This document shows positions 6,470 to 7,280 of a DNA stretch of 7,280 nucleotides, piece by piece (positions within the stretch are counted from its first letter, which is position 1; every line of letters starts with the position of its first letter). The translations under genes and the position numbers were made by a program. The DNA lies in the NCBI GenBank assembly GCA_028822945.1, contig JAPKCN010000091.1, forward strand, positions 1-7,280. The letters run 5' to 3'. The stretch is from Porticoccaceae bacterium (GTDB lineage: Bacteria > Pseudomonadota > Gammaproteobacteria > Pseudomonadales > Porticoccaceae). The notes under the pieces are model-generated. The model saw only the letters and a program-made list of their open reading frames with translations. It was not told the DNA's origin and did not search any database.

Positions 6470-6682
6470 TTAGGAACCGCTGATATCCTCTAGCAATGTC
6501 AGCATCTGTTTCGTTTTGATATTGGCTTAAACCAGAATAGCCGTGGCCGCCTGCTGGATCATTCCGGCGCGCGCAAGCTCAACATCTTCTTTGACATAAT
6601 CCGTATCGATCACGCGACTAAGCGATGATTCAGTATTCAAAATAATGCTAGATAATTTGTCGGTCGAGTATTACAAACGATT
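6470..6682 (-). pseudogene. Relic of a flagellin C-terminus (D0 helix end)
   Basis: Read on the - strand from 6682 to the TAA at 6470-6472, one frame gives NRL, a stop (6671-6673), YSTDKLSSIILNTES, SLSRVIDTDY (6625-6596), VKEDVELARAGMIQQAATAILV, a second stop (6527-6529), then ANIKTKQMLTLLEDISGS. This follows the conserved end of bacterial flagellin position by position: NRLDYTI-NL, S-SRI-DTDYA-E, LA--QILQQA-TAMLAQAN and Q-VL-LL. The second stop falls exactly on the Gln of LAQAN, one transition away from a CAA codon. With two stops and no start it cannot make flagellin. Upstream of about 6682 the similarity fades, with no recognisable D1 or N-terminal part before the amidohydrolase fragment. 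The homology is recognised by eye; the boundaries are approximate. Confidence 0.8.
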
Positions 6683-6752
6683 TAATGAATGGTGACTCAG
6701 ACAATTTATGATCGTAACAAAGACAACATAGACTAATGACAAAGTTATAAGT

Positions 6753-7220
6753 TCATTTCGAATGGTAAACAGTTCTACCCTCAAAAATAGTGCTAATGAC
6801 TTTCGTTTCGCTGATATGACTTGAATCTATTTCGAAGATATTCCTGTCGAGAATTATAAAGGTAGCGAGCTTTCCAACCTCAATTTTCCCAAAATCTCTC
6901 TCTCGCCCAACAGCAAGAGCACCGTTAGTCGTTAGAGCCCCAACAGCACTTTCGAGATCTATCGAGTTATCTCCATGCTTAAGCATACCCTCTAGTGCAG
7001 GAAAAAGGTTTGGATCATCCGTAACAGCCCAATCAGTTCCTATAGTCATAAGAATCCCTGCATCCATAATTTTTTTAAACTCCCAAGCATCATGGGGCGG
7101 ATTGCCCAATGTTCGACCATAAAGATGCCAAACAGCTGGAGACATTTCTGCAACGACATTTAATTCTCTGGCGCGTTCAATATCCGCCTCTTTATGTTTT
7201 ATGCCCTCATTCTTAAAATT
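6753..7220 (-). pseudogene. 3' fragment of an amidohydrolase (YtcJ-like, amidohydrolase 3 type), 5' end disrupted
   Basis: The - strand frame is open from 7220 to the TGA at 6753-6755. The first ATG is at 7145 (130 residues), but similar sequence continues upstream of it (ADIERARELNVVAEMSP), so that ATG lies inside a domain. An in-frame TAG at 7221-7223 closes the frame before the barrel's N-terminal half. Counted from the ATG, features are MTIGTDWAVTDDP with the metal-ligand-like Asp38, SAVGALTTNGALAVG (66-80), GKIEVGKLATFIILDRN (86-102), and the closing TKVISTIFEGRTVY. These match the C-terminal third of metal-dependent amidohydrolases that hydrolyse amides or cyclic imides. The N-terminal HxH metal site is absent, so this product should be inactive. 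A short protein could still be expressed, and an assembly error at the TAG cannot be excluded. Confidence 0.72.
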
Positions 7221-7223
7221 CTA

Positions 7224-7280
7224 TGAGGAATGTTGTTGCCGGCAACCGACACTCAAGCAGATGAGATGCCCCAAGAAAGC
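7224..7280 (-). other. Edge sequence, possible frameshifted continuation of the amidohydrolase
   Basis: A different - strand frame here reads VSVAGNNIPHRI and could join the amidohydrolase frame if one T were missing from the short T-run at 7214-7217. The same frame has a TGA just upstream. The stretch is too short to establish homology. Confidence 0.25.

Noticed and set aside
1..7280. CRISPR array, tRNA, rRNA, insertion sequence or attachment site
   Set aside because: No regularly spaced repeats, tRNA-like cloverleaf, transposase frame or terminal repeats were seen on reading both strands.

Overview
The window reads like chromosomal DNA of a free-living Gram-negative proteobacterium. A TonB-dependent outer-membrane receptor and an exported protein require an outer membrane and periplasm. 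The moderate G+C content, AT-rich spacers and catabolic gene set would suit a marine gammaproteobacterium, but taxonomy is inference only.

The left 6.2 kb is a one-directional catabolic cluster on the + strand. Its order is: the C-terminal end of a TonB-dependent receptor (1-764), a Rieske non-haem-iron oxygenase alpha subunit (819-2171), an exported two-domain VOC/glyoxalase-fold protein (2333-3472), the alpha and beta subunits of a thiamine-diphosphate 2-oxoacid dehydrogenase-type E1 (3520-4521 and 4514-5524, overlapping by 8 bp), a free-standing 77-residue lipoyl-domain protein (5568-5801) and an antibiotic-biosynthesis-monooxygenase (ABM)-fold protein (5862-6215). Spacers are short except for 161 bp before the VOC gene, and no convincing terminator lies inside, so one or two transcripts are likely. 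The inferred logic is import of a substrate, oxygenation by the Rieske enzyme (and perhaps the ABM protein), then thiamine-dependent oxidative cleavage or decarboxylation, with the acyl group passed to the small lipoyl protein. The substrate cannot be read from the sequence. No Rieske reductase or ferredoxin, E2 acyltransferase core or E3 gene is present in the window.

The right 1.1 kb (6216-7280) looks like a decaying region. It starts with about 250 bp of non-coding sequence rich in inverted repeats, including a 9-mer present twice directly and its 8-bp core once inverted, which allows mutually exclusive hairpins. Next, on the - strand, is a relic of a flagellin C-terminus with two in-frame stops (6470-6682). 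It is followed by the 3' part of an amidohydrolase whose frame is closed upstream by a TAG at 7221-7223.

The observations most worth a second look are the E1 plus stand-alone lipoyl carrier without an E2, the exported VOC protein that has lost expected metal ligands in both halves, and the flagellin relic.
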